From: Pantoea sp. SoEX
Lineage (GTDB): Bacteria; Pseudomonadota; Gammaproteobacteria; Enterobacterales; Enterobacteriaceae
DNA: 64,000 bases
Direction of reading: 5' to 3'
Assembly (NCBI RefSeq): GCF_009829945.1
Contig: NZ_SZZT01000003.1
Span: 20,399 to 84,398 of the forward strand
Position numbers and translations under genes: made by a program. The notes beneath the pieces were generated by a model that made no database searches, was not told the DNA's origin, and was given only the letters and a program-made list of their open reading frames with translations. Below are positions 9,646 to 19,974 of this stretch, in pieces (the first letter of the stretch is position 1; each line of letters starts with the position of its first letter).

Positions 9646-10744
9646 ATGATTGAATTTCAGTTAATTAATAATCTTATTCATAGTCTACACGAACGAAATA
9701 ATAGACTTAGGAGTTGTTTTTGATTATATAAATAAAAAAAATCGGCTTGAACAAATTAATGTTGAATTAGAACAATCAAATATATGGAGTAATCACAATT
9801 TAGCACAAGCTTTAAGTAAAGAAAGATCTATTTTAAAATTAATAATTAACGATCTTGATAAAATTTCTTTAAAATTACGTGATGCAGAAGATCTTTTTGA
9901 ATTAATAAAAAATGTTAAAGATGAATTTAGTACTAAGGAAGTTATAAAAGAACTAGACACAATAAAAGATGATTTAGAAAAATTAGAATTTAGGAATATG
10001 TTTTCAAACGATAATGATAAATGTGATTGTTATATAGATTTTCAATCTGGTTCTGGTGGAACTGAAGCACAAGACTGGACCAGTATATTGATGAGAATGT
10101 ATCTCCGTTGGTTAGAATTTAAAGGTTTTAAAAGTCAAATTATTGATGAACATCCAGGTGATATTGTTGGTATAAAATCATCTACCATTCATGTGTCTGG
10201 TAATTATGCATTTGGATGGTTACGTACAGAAACAGGCATTCATAGATTAGTAAGAAAAAGCCCTTTTGATTCAGGAAATCGCAGACATACTTCATTTAGT
10301 TCAGTTTTTGTATATCCAGAATTAGATAACTATATTAATATTGATATTAATTTATCAGACTTACGTATTGATGTTTATAGAGCATCAGGTGCTGGAGGAC
10401 AACATGTTAATCGTACTGAATCAGCAGTGCGTGTTACTCATATGCTTACTGGTACTGTTACTCAGTGTCAAAATAACCGCTCTCAGCATAAAAATAAAGA
10501 GCAAGCAATCAAACAAATGAAAGCTAAATTATATGAAATTGAGATGAAAAAGAAAAACGATGAAAAAAAATTTTTAGAAGATAATAAATCTTGTATAAGT
10601 TGGGGTAATCAAATTAGATCTTATATACTAGATGATTCCCGTATTAGAGATCTAAGAACTGGAATAGAAGTACGTAATACCCAAGAAGTATTAAACGGTA
10701 ATTTAGACCCATTTATTAAAGAAAGTTTAAAATTAGGTTTATAG
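9646..10744 (+). CDS. prfB: Peptide chain release factor RF2, with programmed +1 frameshift
   Basis: RF2 ends translation at UGA and UAA. The first 25 codons run from ATG 9646 to an in-frame TGA at 9721-9723. Shifting +1 there (resuming at 9722) gives a continuous protein of 365 residues in total, exactly the E. coli length. The stop-recognition tripeptide SPF falls at 205-207 and the peptidyl-hydrolysis GGQ at 250-252. Residue 246 is alanine, as in the more active RF2 variants, not the threonine of E. coli K-12. The gene is autoregulated by RF2 level through the recoding site. lysS follows after 8 bases. Confidence 0.97.
9709..9724 (+). promoter_or_regulatory. RF2 autoregulatory +1 frameshift site
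   Basis: An internal Shine-Dalgarno AGGAGT (9709-9714) is followed by TGT, the slip codon TTT (9718-9720) and the in-frame TGA. The spacing is identical to E. coli AGGGGG-UAU-CUU-UGA. The slip codon is UUU instead of the near-universal CUU, and the base after the stop is T instead of C. P-site tRNA-Phe can re-pair perfectly in the +1 frame (TTT at 9719-9721), after which GAT is read. Confidence 0.93.
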
Positions 10745-10752
10745 GAAAAAAT

Positions 10753-12279
10753 ATGGTTGAAAAAAAACAACATATTTATAAAACAGATGAAGAAAATATC
10801 AAATTAAATGCTGAATTAAAATTACGTAGAGAAAAATTAAATATATTACGTAAAAATGGTTTTGTTTTTCCTAATAATTTTAGAAGGAATTGTACTTCTG
10901 ATCAATTACATATTAAGTATGATCACATGACTGATAAACAAATAAAAAAATTAAGTAATGAAGTAAGTATTGCTGGTCGTATGATAACAAGAAGAATTTT
11001 AGGTAAGGCTTCTTTTATTACTTTACAGGATGTTGGTGGTCGTATTCAATTATACGTAACCTGTCAGGATATATCAGAACATATTTATACTAATCATTTT
11101 AAAAAGTGGGATATAGGAGATATTATTGGTGCTTGTGGACAATTATTTAAAACAAAGACAGGAGAACTATCCGTCCATTGTTCAAATATTTATTTATTAA
11201 CTAAATCTCTTCGTCCATTACCTGATAAATTTCATGGACTTAATAATCAAGAATTAATATATCGCCAACGTTATTTAGATTTAATTGTAAATTATAGATC
11301 TAATAATATCTTTAAAATGCGTGCTCATATCATAAAAATTATTCGCAATTTTATGACAAATCATAATTTTATGGAAGTAGAGACTCCTATGATGCAAACT
11401 ATACCAGGAGGAGCTACAGCGCGTCCATTTATTACTCATCATAATAAATTAAATATTGATATGTATCTACGTGTTGCACCAGAATTATACTTAAAACGTT
11501 TAGTAGTAGGAGGATTTGAACGTGTATTTGAAATTAATCGAAATTTTCGTAATGAAGGAATATCACCTATTCATAATCCAGAATTTACTATGATGGAACT
11601 TTATATGTCTTATGCTGATTATAAAGATTTAATAAAGTTAACAGAAGAACTATTTCGTTTAATAGCTAAAACTGTTATTGGTACAACTACTTTATCTTAT
11701 GGTAAACTAAAATTTGATTTTAATAAATCATTTGAAATATTAACTATGAAAAATGCAATAAAAAAGTATTGCAATCAAATAACCACCGATATTTTAAAAG
11801 ATTTTGATAAATTATCTAGGATAGCTAAATGCATGGATATTGAATTAAAAAGTAATTGGAAATTGGGTCATATAATAAATGAAATTTTTGAAAAATATGT
11901 AACTCCAAATTTAATTCAGCCTACATTTATTACAGAATATCCAATAGAAGTTTCTCCTTTAGCTCGTAGAAATGATATCAATCCTGAAATAGCAGATAGA
12001 TTTGAATTTTTTATTGATGGTTATGAAATTTGCAACGGTTTTTCAGAACTTAATGATCCAGATGATCAAGCTGAGAGATTTATGCAACAATTTGGAGATA
12101 AATACCCAACAAGTGATAAATCAATATTTTATGATGAAGATTACATTACAGCTTTAGAGCATGGTTTACCTCCTACAGCTGGCTTAGGTTTAGGTATTGA
12201 TCGAATTATCATGTTATTTACTAATAGTAATAACATTCGTGATGTTATTTTATTTCCTACACTTCGACCAAAAAAATAG
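10753..12279 (+). CDS. lysS: Lysyl-tRNA synthetase (class II)
   Basis: Charges tRNA-Lys. It has 508 residues (E. coli 505). An OB-fold anticodon-binding domain occupies roughly residues 60-160, followed by the class II catalytic core. Motif 2 'FRNEGIS' and motif 3 'GLGLGIDRI' are present, and the substrate segment 'PGGATARPF' is intact. An AGGA lies 6 bases upstream of the ATG. It is cotranscribed with prfB (8-base gap), as in E. coli. The TAG stop lies inside the terminator stem. Confidence 0.97.
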   Translation: MVEKKQHIYKTDEENIKLNAELKLRREKLNILRKNGFVFPNNFRRNCTSDQLHIKYDHMTDKQIKKLSNEVSIAGRMITRRILGKASFITLQDVGGRIQLYVTCQDISEHIYTNHFKKWDIGDIIGACGQLFKTKTGELSVHCSNIYLLTKSLRPLPDKFHGLNNQELIYRQRYLDLIVNYRSNNIFKMRAHIIKIIRNFMTNHNFMEVETPMMQTIPGGATARPFITHHNKLNIDMYLRVAPELYLKRLVVGGFERVFEINRNFRNEGISPIHNPEFTMMELYMSYADYKDLIKLTEELFRLIAKTVIGTTTLSYGKLKFDFNKSFEILTMKNAIKKYCNQITTDILKDFDKLSRIAKCMDIELKSNWKLGHIINEIFEKYVTPNLIQPTFITEYPIEVSPLARRNDINPEIADRFEFFIDGYEICNGFSELNDPDDQAERFMQQFGDKYPTSDKSIFYDEDYITALEHGLPPTAGLGLGIDRIIMLFTNSNNIRDVILFPTLRPKK

Positions 12280-12297
12280 TTGAATAACTATTTTTTT
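12270..12297 (+). terminator. Rho-independent terminator of prfB-lysS, overlapping the stop codon
   Basis: A perfect 12-bp stem (7 A, then TAGTT, paired with AACTA, then 7 T) with a GAAT loop covers 12270-12297. The T-run forms the 3' arm and tail. The lysS TAG (12277-12279) is within the 5' arm. A-rich left and T-rich right flanks would allow termination in both directions. Confidence 0.8.
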
Positions 12298-12528
12298 ATT
12301 AATAGAATAATTTTCTAATAGTGCATTATTTACAATAATATTTTATTAATTATACCTTAGTTATCTTATCTACAAATATAAAATTTCATTTTTATAAATG
12401 ATTACAAAATAGATGCTGAAATGTTTATTAAAAAAATCGTATATATTTTATATTAGATAATACCTAAATGTTATAACCTTTTGGTAATTATAGTATATTT
12501 TTATATTCAATATTAGAAGAGATTAATT

Positions 12529-13803
12529 ATGCCACTTCCTTTAGAAAGCAAAAACACAGCACTAAACTATAAAAATTTATTACCATTAGCAAAATATTAC
12601 AAAAGCCCATTTTGGGCTTATGATGCCCAGATTATAAAATCTCGTATTGCTCAACTACGTAATTTTGATGTTATACGTTTTGCACAAAAATCTAATTCAA
12701 ATATTAATATTTTACGTTTAATGCGTTCAGAAGGTGTAAAGGTTGATTCTGTTTCTTTAGGAGAAATAGAACGTGCTTTAGTGGCTGGTTATAAAAATCA
12801 TAATGATGACATAGTTTTTACTGCAGATATATTTGATGAAAATACATTAAAACGTGTTGTTGAACTGAAATTACAAGTAAATATTGGATCTATTGATATG
12901 TTAATTCAACTTGGATCAATATCTCCTGGACATTCAATTTGGTTACGTGTAAATCCTGGTTTTGGTCATGGATTTAATCAAAAAACTAATACAGGAGGAG
13001 AAAATAGTAAACATGGAATTTGGTATAATCATTTATTTTTAGCACTATCAATAATTAGAAGATATAAATTGCGTTTATTAGGTATTCATATACATATAGG
13101 TTCTGGTACAGATTATAAGCATTTAAAGTTGGTATGTAATTCAATGATACGCATAGTTATAGAGTTAAACCACGATTTAGAAATTATTTCTGCAGGAGGA
13201 GGATTGTCTATTCCTTATCATTTTGATGATACTACAGTAGATACCGAATGTTATTTTCGCATGTGGAATAGAGTAAAACAATGTATTTCAAATTATCTGG
13301 GTCACTCAGTTAAATTAGAAATTGAACCTGGTCGTTTTCTAGTAGCTGAATCAGGAGTATTAGTATCACAGATAAGAGCTATAAAAAATATGGGAGATAA
13401 ACATTTTATTTTAGTCAATGCTGGTTTTAATGATTTGATGAGACCATCAATGTATGGCTGTTATCATCATATATCCTTAATGACCAAGGACAATCGTTTT
13501 ATAGATACAAAAAAAACTGATAGCATAGTAGCAGGACATTTATGTGAATCTGGAGATATATTTACTCAATCAGAAGGATATACATTGCAAACTCGTGCTC
13601 TCCCTTCTTTAGCACAAGTAGGAGATTATTTGGTATTTCATGATTCTGGTGCATATGGTGCATCTATGTCTTCTAATTATAATAGTCGTCCATTAATTCC
13701 AGAAGTATTATTTGATAATGGTAAATGGATAGAAATTCGTAGAGCACAAACAATTCAAGATTTGATATCTTTAGAACTAATTAAAAATCCATATGATATT
13801 TAA
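12529..13803 (+). CDS. lysA: Diaminopimelate decarboxylase
   Basis: Last step of lysine synthesis: decarboxylates meso-diaminopimelate using PLP. The PLP lysine is in 'RFAQKSNSN' near residue 54, the phosphate-binding 'SAGGGLS' near 220, the dimer-site cysteine in 'LCESGD', and 'YGASMSSNYNSRP' closes the active site. It has 424 residues (E. coli 420). It stands alone; the divergent regulator lysR found beside it in E. coli is missing, so LysR control has probably been lost. Lysine supply is a typical nutritional role for a symbiont. Confidence 0.97.
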   Translation: MPLPLESKNTALNYKNLLPLAKYYKSPFWAYDAQIIKSRIAQLRNFDVIRFAQKSNSNINILRLMRSEGVKVDSVSLGEIERALVAGYKNHNDDIVFTADIFDENTLKRVVELKLQVNIGSIDMLIQLGSISPGHSIWLRVNPGFGHGFNQKTNTGGENSKHGIWYNHLFLALSIIRRYKLRLLGIHIHIGSGTDYKHLKLVCNSMIRIVIELNHDLEIISAGGGLSIPYHFDDTTVDTECYFRMWNRVKQCISNYLGHSVKLEIEPGRFLVAESGVLVSQIRAIKNMGDKHFILVNAGFNDLMRPSMYGCYHHISLMTKDNRFIDTKKTDSIVAGHLCESGDIFTQSEGYTLQTRALPSLAQVGDYLVFHDSGAYGASMSSNYNSRPLIPEVLFDNGKWIEIRRAQTIQDLISLELIKNPYDI

Positions 13804-13804
13804 G

Positions 13805-14479
13805 TTAAATATGATGGCCTGATATTATTATTTTAGTAAAAAATTTTTTTAAATAAAACTTTCTAGGCAAAGTTAAAATTATCATATCTTTATTTTCAAT
13901 ATCTTTATTTAATAATTTACTATTAAGGGTTTTAGCTCCTAGTTGTAACAGTAATCCTGTATACTTATTAATATGATTAATTTTACCAAAAATTATCAAA
14001 TTCATAATTTCTTCCCAATCTTTACGTAACATCATATCTTCTTTTATGCTAGGACTCCAAAGAAAAGGTCTACCAATTCTACGTATTTTTAGAGGAATAT
14101 TTTTATCACCTTCTATAGGAATCCATAGAATTTTTGACAGTCTATTTTTTATATTACTTGTTCTCCAAGTAGTATTTTTATTCTTTATTAAAGAAGCTGT
14201 ACATATGAAAGTATTTTCTGTTGGATTTCCTAATGAATCTATAGGTATAGTTTTTAGCTCTATTCCAAGATCTATAAAATCTTGTTCAGATTTATTGTAT
14301 GAAATTACACCTAAATATATTTCTATTAATCTTCCAATCCAACCCTTATTAATTTTTAAATCACTAGGAACTAACAAATCAGCATTTCTAGCTAAATTTC
14401 CTATAGTAAATCCTGCTAATGCTTGTGCTCTTGACAATAAAGTAAATTCGTTTTTTGGCATATTTTGGAAATATTTCAT
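13805..14479 (-). CDS. mutH: DNA mismatch repair endonuclease MutH
   Basis: Nicks the unmethylated strand at hemimethylated GATC during MutSL-directed repair. The catalytic triad pattern is visible as 'EQDFIDLGIELKTIP' (Asp, Glu, Lys), together with 'KGWIGRLIEI' and the C-terminal 'LPRKFYLKK'. The frame is open further upstream to 14554 (TTG), with ATGs at 14497, 14479 and 14461. None has a good ribosome binding site. I chose 14479 because it gives 224 residues, near the E. coli 229. MutS is encoded at 42-45 kb; mutL and dam would be needed elsewhere. Confidence 0.9.
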   Translation of the reverse strand: MKYFQNMPKNEFTLLSRAQALAGFTIGNLARNADLLVPSDLKINKGWIGRLIEIYLGVISYNKSEQDFIDLGIELKTIPIDSLGNPTENTFICTASLIKNKNTTWRTSNIKNRLSKILWIPIEGDKNIPLKIRRIGRPFLWSPSIKEDMMLRKDWEEIMNLIIFGKINHINKYTGLLLQLGAKTLNSKLLNKDIENKDMIILTLPRKFYLKKFFTKIIISGHHI

Positions 14480-14766
14480 ATTATTTTTATTAACCATTAA
14501 TATAACTAATAATTTAATATAGGCATTGTAATTGGAAAAAATAAAAATTATCAATAATTTCTCTATATTAATTTATTTTAATTATTAAAATAAAAAATAA
14601 ATTATAACAATAATATTTTAGTTTATTAATAGTTTGTTTAACATAATAATTATGTCAATAAAAAGATTTAAAGATATAATGTTAGTTTATTTTGTTTACA
14701 ATAGGTGGTATGCTATCGCTGATAGTGAAAATAAATTTGATAATATTTAGTTAAACTTTAAAATAT

Positions 14767-15630
14767 ATGAATATACATTGTATACCTTTTCCTAAGATTA
14801 ATCCTATTATTTTTTCTATTGGACCAATTTCTTTTCGTTGGTATGGTCTAATGTATTTAATAGGATTAATATTTGCTCTTTGGCTAGCTAATCGTCGTAT
14901 CAATAATAGTCCTTTTAGGGACATAAAAGAAATAGAAAATTTGATATATCTTTGTTTTTTTGGTGCGATTATCGGTGGTAGAATAGGTTATATGCTGTTT
15001 TACAATTTGCCATTACTGATTGAAAAACCTTTAAATTTAATTAAAATTTGGGATGGAGGTATGTCTTTTCATGGAGGATTAATGGGTGTTATTTTGGTTA
15101 TTTTTTATTATTCATATAAAACCAAACGTATGTTTCTTGAAATATCAGATTTTATAGCTCCATTAATTCCATTTGGACTAGGTGCTGGACGTTTAGGAAA
15201 TTTTATTAATGGTGAATTATGGGGTAGAGTAGATTTAAATTTTCCATTTACAGTATTATTTCCTAATGCATATTATGAAGATTTAAAACTTTCTATAGAA
15301 AATCCAAAATACCAAGTATTATTAAACCAATACGGATCTTTACCACGTCATCCTTCTCAATTATATGAATTTATTCTAGAAGGAGTAATTCTATTTTTTA
15401 TACTAAATCTATTTATACATAAATGTAGAAATACAGGTATCATATCTGGTATTTTTTTAATTTTTTATAGTATATTTAGAATCTCAGTAGAATTTTTCCG
15501 TGAACCAGATATTCAATTAGGATTGTTTTATAATAGTATTACTATGGGACAAATTTTATCTTTTCCAATGCTAATCATAGGTGTAATTATTGTCTTATGG
15601 TCTAACTATAATTTAAAAGAAAAGAACTAA
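14767..15630 (+). CDS. lgt: Prolipoprotein diacylglyceryl transferase
   Basis: Inner-membrane enzyme that adds diacylglycerol from phosphatidylglycerol to the lipobox cysteine, the first step of lipoprotein maturation. The protein is highly hydrophobic with about seven membrane segments. It carries 'HGGLMGV' near residue 103 and the signature '[14 protein letters not shown]' near 143. Length is 287 (E. coli 291). A substrate, the lipoprotein BamD, is encoded at 59.8 kb. thyA starts 4 bases after its stop, so the two are one transcript. Confidence 0.96.
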   Translation: MNIHCIPFPKINPIIFSIGPISFRWYGLMYLIGLIFALWLANRRINNSPFRDIKEIENLIYLCFFGAIIGGRIGYMLFYNLPLLIEKPLNLIKIWDGGMSFHGGLMGVILVIFYYSYKTKRMFLEISDFIAPLIPFGLGAGRLGNFINGELWGRVDLNFPFTVLFPNAYYEDLKLSIENPKYQVLLNQYGSLPRHPSQLYEFILEGVILFFILNLFIHKCRNTGIISGIFLIFYSIFRISVEFFREPDIQLGLFYNSITMGQILSFPMLIIGVIIVLWSNYNLKEKN

Positions 15631-15634
15631 ATAA

Positions 15635-16426
15635 ATGCAAAAATATCTAGAATTAATAAAATATATATTAAAACATGGAGTTATAAAACCTGATCGTACT
15701 GGTATTGGAACAAAATCTATATTTGGTTATCAAATGAGATTTAATTTAGATGATGGTTTTCCATTAATCACCACTAAAAAATGCCATTTTCCTTCGATAG
15801 TTCATGAATTAATTTGGTTTTTGCATGGTGATACTAACATTAAATATTTGAAAGAAAATAAAATTTCTATTTGGAATGAATGGGCTGATACAAAAGGAAA
15901 TTTAGGACCAATCTATGGAAAACAATGGCGTAATTGGAATACAAAAACAGGAAAGATAGATCAAATACAACAAGTTATTGATACATTAAATATCAATCCA
16001 CATTCTCGTCGTATTATTGTTTCTTCATGGAATGTTAGTGACTTAAACGATATGGCATTACCACCTTGCCATATTTTATTTCAGTTTTATGTATCAGATA
16101 ATAAATTATCATGTCATTTATATCAGCGTTCATGTGATGTTTTTCTAGGATTACCTTTTAACCTTGCAAGTTATTCACTATTATTACACATGGTAGCACA
16201 GCAATGTAATTTCAGTACTGGAGAGTTAGTTTGGAGTGTCGGAGATGCTCATCTATATCAAAACCATCTAGAACAAGCTTATTTACAAATCAATAGAAAA
16301 CCGCGCGAACTGCCCAGTTTAATTATCAAAAGAAAACCAAATACAATATTTAATTATAATTTCAATGATTTTAAAATCAAAGGTTATTATCCTTACCCAA
16401 TAATTCAAGCACCTGTTGCTATTTAA
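15635..16426 (+). CDS. thyA: Thymidylate synthase
   Basis: Methylates dUMP to dTMP using methylene-THF. The nucleophilic cysteine is in '[12 protein letters not shown]' near residue 146, with the dUMP phosphate arginines in '[10 protein letters not shown]' and the folate-site 'GDAHLYQNH'. It has 263 residues (E. coli 264). Placed directly after lgt as in E. coli. The dihydrofolate it releases ties it to the folate salvage enzyme Fau in this window. Confidence 0.97.
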   Translation: MQKYLELIKYILKHGVIKPDRTGIGTKSIFGYQMRFNLDDGFPLITTKKCHFPSIVHELIWFLHGDTNIKYLKENKISIWNEWADTKGNLGPIYGKQWRNWNTKTGKIDQIQQVIDTLNINPHSRRIIVSSWNVSDLNDMALPPCHILFQFYVSDNKLSCHLYQRSCDVFLGLPFNLASYSLLLHMVAQQCNFSTGELVWSVGDAHLYQNHLEQAYLQINRKPRELPSLIIKRKPNTIFNYNFNDFKIKGYYPYPIIQAPVAI

Positions 16427-16498
16427 TCACTTTAATATCAATTATACATTTTATATATTGATATTAAAGAATAATTATATTTAATAAAAAAGGATTTT

Positions 16499-19400
16499 AT
16501 GCTTTACATATATCATTCTAATCAACTTGATATTCTTAAAAGTTTATTACATTCAACGATTAATACTACAATTAATAATCATACTTTTAAATCAGAATAT
16601 ATACTTGTACAAAACTTAGACATGATAAAGTGGTTAAAAAAAGGAACAGCATTAGAACTTAATATGTCTACTGATCTTAAATTTAGTGTATTTATAAGTT
16701 TCATTTGGGATATTATGGATCAAATATCTCCTCATGTAATTACAAAAAATTTTTCTAATAAAAATAACATGGTTTTTATGATTATATGTAGAATGTCAAA
16801 AATATTAAAAAAAAATTATTTTCCTTTCCTTTGTAATTATCTGGATAATTGTTGTAATGAAGACAATTTATTCCACTTGAGTGTTATTACAGCAAATATT
16901 TTTGAAAAATATATAATATATCGCCCAGACTGGATTAATCTTTGGGAAAAAGGGAAATTAGTTGATTATCTTGGAGATGAACAATTATGGCAAGCAGCAA
17001 TTTGGAATGATTTAATATCTGTATATGCAATTAAATCAAAAAAATATAAAGTTCAACAAAATAACTTTTATGATATTTTTATTCAAAAATTACACAAAAT
17101 TTCTAAAATAAAAAAATTTTTGCCATCGCGATTGTTTATTTTCGCAATATCATCTTTTTCTCCTTATCATCTACAAGTTTTGCATGCAATGAGTAACTAT
17201 ATTGATATTCATGTATTTTTTATAAACCATTGTAGAAACTATTGGGGAGATATTCAAGATCATATTTTTCTATCAAGAAAATCAAAAAATGACAAAATCA
17301 TTATGAATGATGATCAAATTGAAACTAGTAATTATTGGTCAGATTTTTTTAATAATATGTATGAACAACACATTAATAATCCATTAATAGTATCATGGGG
17401 AAAAATAGGTTGTGATAATCTCTTTCTTATTAACCAATTAGAACCCAGTAATCATATTGATAATTTTATAGATATTAAAGAAGATAATTTATTACATTGT
17501 ATTCAGAATGATATTTTAAATCTTAAAAATAGTAGTGTAATTGGATTAACTTGCAAAGATTTAAAATGTAATGACCAAAAAAGACCAATAGATATTGATG
17601 ATAGATCAATTTCAATTAATATTTGTCATGATATACAACATGAAGTACAAATATTACATAATTATTTACTATATTTAATGAATTCTAATTTAGATATTAA
17701 AGAAAATGATATTATAATAATGGTAGCCAATATTGATACTTATATGCCATTTATAAAATCAATATTTTTCAATAAATGTATTAACAATATTTTATCTGTT
17801 AAAATATCAGATTATAATATTATAAATAAAAATCCAATAACTGTTGTTTTTTTTAAATTATTATCTTTATTTGATAATGATTATGTTATTGAAGATATAT
17901 TAACCTTATTAGATGTAAGCACTTTAGCAAAAAATTTTTCAGTCGATGAAAATCAATTAATTTTATTACAAAATTTAATTGATAATATTAACACTTACGA
18001 AAAATTGAATGAGTTTAAAACTGCATCATTAAATAAAAATATTCAAGATAAAGCAATCATCATAGTTCATATTAAACAATTTTTATTAAATTACCTAAAT
18101 AATTATTTACAATATATTTCATTATCTAAAATACCAATAAATAATTTGTTAGATATTTTATTGAAAAATTTATGTAACATTATTTTTAAAATTAATAAGT
18201 GGACTATCATATTTAAAAAAAATTATCTATTACAAGATTGGTTATTTCTATACAAACAATTAATTAATGATTTTTTTCATGTAGATAATACATCTAAATC
18301 GATTTTTTTCTTCATGGAACATAATTGGAATCAATTAATACAAAATAGCAATAATTTTATCTTTAAAGAAATTTCAATTAAATTGTTAAAAAATATGTTT
18401 TTCAATCAGTTAAAACAGAACAATAACAATAATTTTTCTTTTTGTGATGGAACAGAAGTGAATTTTTGTAAATTAACTTATACTCGTTTTCTTCCTTTCA
18501 AAGTTATATGTTTGCTAGGGATGAATAAAGACGATTATCCTAGAAAATCAAATTTTAATGAATTAAATTTAATGCATAAAAAACCACGTAAAGGTGATTG
18601 TCATATTATCGACGAAGATCAATATTTATTTCTAGATATTTTAATGTGTTCTAAAATGAAGCTTTATATCAGTTATATTGATAGATCTAAACAGGAAAGC
18701 ACAAAATATTACCCTTCTAATTTAATAACTGAACTATTAGAATATATTGGACAAAATTTTTATCTTAAAGGAGATGAGAATCTTGAAATAGATAAAAGTC
18801 ATGAAAATATTAAAAAACATTTATTACAATATCACGACTATAACCTATTATTACCGTGTAATATATCCAATAATATTAAGATAGTCAATTATATTGATGA
18901 GGTATTTCCTGCAATAAAAATTCTAGAAAGATCACAGTATAGATTCATTAATGAATTAAAAATACCTAAAATGGATTTTTTAAATATAAAACAATTATTA
19001 TATTTCTGGCAACATCCAATACGTGCTTGGTTTAATAATAGATTAAATGTATTTTTTTCTTTAAATCAATATTTATCAAAAAATGAGTCCTATTATTTTA
19101 ATAAGTTAAAACTTTACCAACTTAAAAATGAGTTATTGAATGCATTAATAGAAAAAAATGATGAAAATATTGAAAATATTTATAATCACCATAAAAAATT
19201 TGATTACTTCCCTCCAGGTATTTTTTCAGAAATATTTTGGCAAGATCAAAAGAAGGAAATGCAACAAATAGCAATAAAAGTTCTTGATAATTTACAAGAA
19301 ATGACAGAATGGAAAATTAATTTAAAACTTTACAATATAACTTTAACAGGTTCATTAAAACAAGTGCAAAATAATGGATTATTACGTTGGTGTCCAAATA

Positions 19401-19867
19401 AGCTTACAATTAAAGATGGCCTTATATTTTTATTAGAACATCTTATATATTGTGCAACAGGAGGGAATGGGAATAGTAAAATATTTGGTATGTCTAAAAG
19501 TTATTGGTATTTCAATAATATAAAAAAAAATATAGCTATTGATTTTTTAAATAACTATATTTTTGGTTATATTTCTGGAATGACTAAACCTTTATTGTTA
19601 TTAAACAAAAGTAGTAGCACTTGGTTAAAATATTGCTATGATAAAAAAACAAAAAAATTAGTCACTGATAATGTTTCTATAACAAAAGCGCATCATAAGT
19701 TATTAATTTCTTTAAATGGAGAATATAAAATTTCTGGAGATAATGATGATCCTTATGTAAAACGTTTATATCGTAATTTAAGCAATGTAGAGATCAAAAA
19801 AATTAAACAATGTTCAGAAATTTGGCATTTACCGGTTTTACAGATCCATGAAAACATAATATGGTAA
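16499..19867 (+). CDS. recC: Exonuclease V gamma subunit RecC
   Basis: Structural and Chi-recognition subunit of RecBCD: splits the DNA strands and channels the 3' strand to Chi recognition. The protein has 1122 residues, equal to E. coli. It aligns from the N-terminal 'YHSNQLDIL' through 'KVICLLGMNKDDYPR' to the C-terminal 'YCATGGNGNSK'. Sequence identity is modest and it is rich in Asn, Ile and Lys from AT drift, but it is full length. An AAAGGA ribosome site precedes the ATG. recB follows after about 107 bases; ptrA, which lies between them in E. coli, is deleted. Confidence 0.95.
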   Translation: MLYIYHSNQLDILKSLLHSTINTTINNHTFKSEYILVQNLDMIKWLKKGTALELNMSTDLKFSVFISFIWDIMDQISPHVITKNFSNKNNMVFMIICRMSKILKKNYFPFLCNYLDNCCNEDNLFHLSVITANIFEKYIIYRPDWINLWEKGKLVDYLGDEQLWQAAIWNDLISVYAIKSKKYKVQQNNFYDIFIQKLHKISKIKKFLPSRLFIFAISSFSPYHLQVLHAMSNYIDIHVFFINHCRNYWGDIQDHIFLSRKSKNDKIIMNDDQIETSNYWSDFFNNMYEQHINNPLIVSWGKIGCDNLFLINQLEPSNHIDNFIDIKEDNLLHCIQNDILNLKNSSVIGLTCKDLKCNDQKRPIDIDDRSISINICHDIQHEVQILHNYLLYLMNSNLDIKENDIIIMVANIDTYMPFIKSIFFNKCINNILSVKISDYNIINKNPITVVFFKLLSLFDNDYVIEDILTLLDVSTLAKNFSVDENQLILLQNLIDNINTYEKLNEFKTASLNKNIQDKAIIIVHIKQFLLNYLNNYLQYISLSKIPINNLLDILLKNLCNIIFKINKWTIIFKKNYLLQDWLFLYKQLINDFFHVDNTSKSIFFFMEHNWNQLIQNSNNFIFKEISIKLLKNMFFNQLKQNNNNNFSFCDGTEVNFCKLTYTRFLPFKVICLLGMNKDDYPRKSNFNELNLMHKKPRKGDCHIIDEDQYLFLDILMCSKMKLYISYIDRSKQESTKYYPSNLITELLEYIGQNFYLKGDENLEIDKSHENIKKHLLQYHDYNLLLPCNISNNIKIVNYIDEVFPAIKILERSQYRFINELKIPKMDFLNIKQLLYFWQHPIRAWFNNRLNVFFSLNQYLSKNESYYFNKLKLYQLKNELLNALIEKNDENIENIYNHHKKFDYFPPGIFSEIFWQDQKKEMQQIAIKVLDNLQEMTEWKINLKLYNITLTGSLKQVQNNGLLRWCPNKLTIKDGLIFLLEHLIYCATGGNGNSKIFGMSKSYWYFNNIKKNIAIDFLNNYIFGYISGMTKPLLLLNKSSSTWLKYCYDKKTKKLVTDNVSITKAHHKLLISLNGEYKISGDNDDPYVKRLYRNLSNVEIKKIKQCSEIWHLPVLQIHENIIW

Positions 19868-19974
19868 CAAAATATATCATAAATTTTATATTTTGCTATC
19901 TAGTAATTGATACAAATCAATAAAAATAAATAGGATTAAATTATTAAAAATACTGGAAATATAAAATAACATCC

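Noticed and set aside
14046..14522. 158-codon open frame opposite mutH
   Set aside because: It lies on the complement of a conserved gene, has no family resemblance and no ribosome site; shadow frame.
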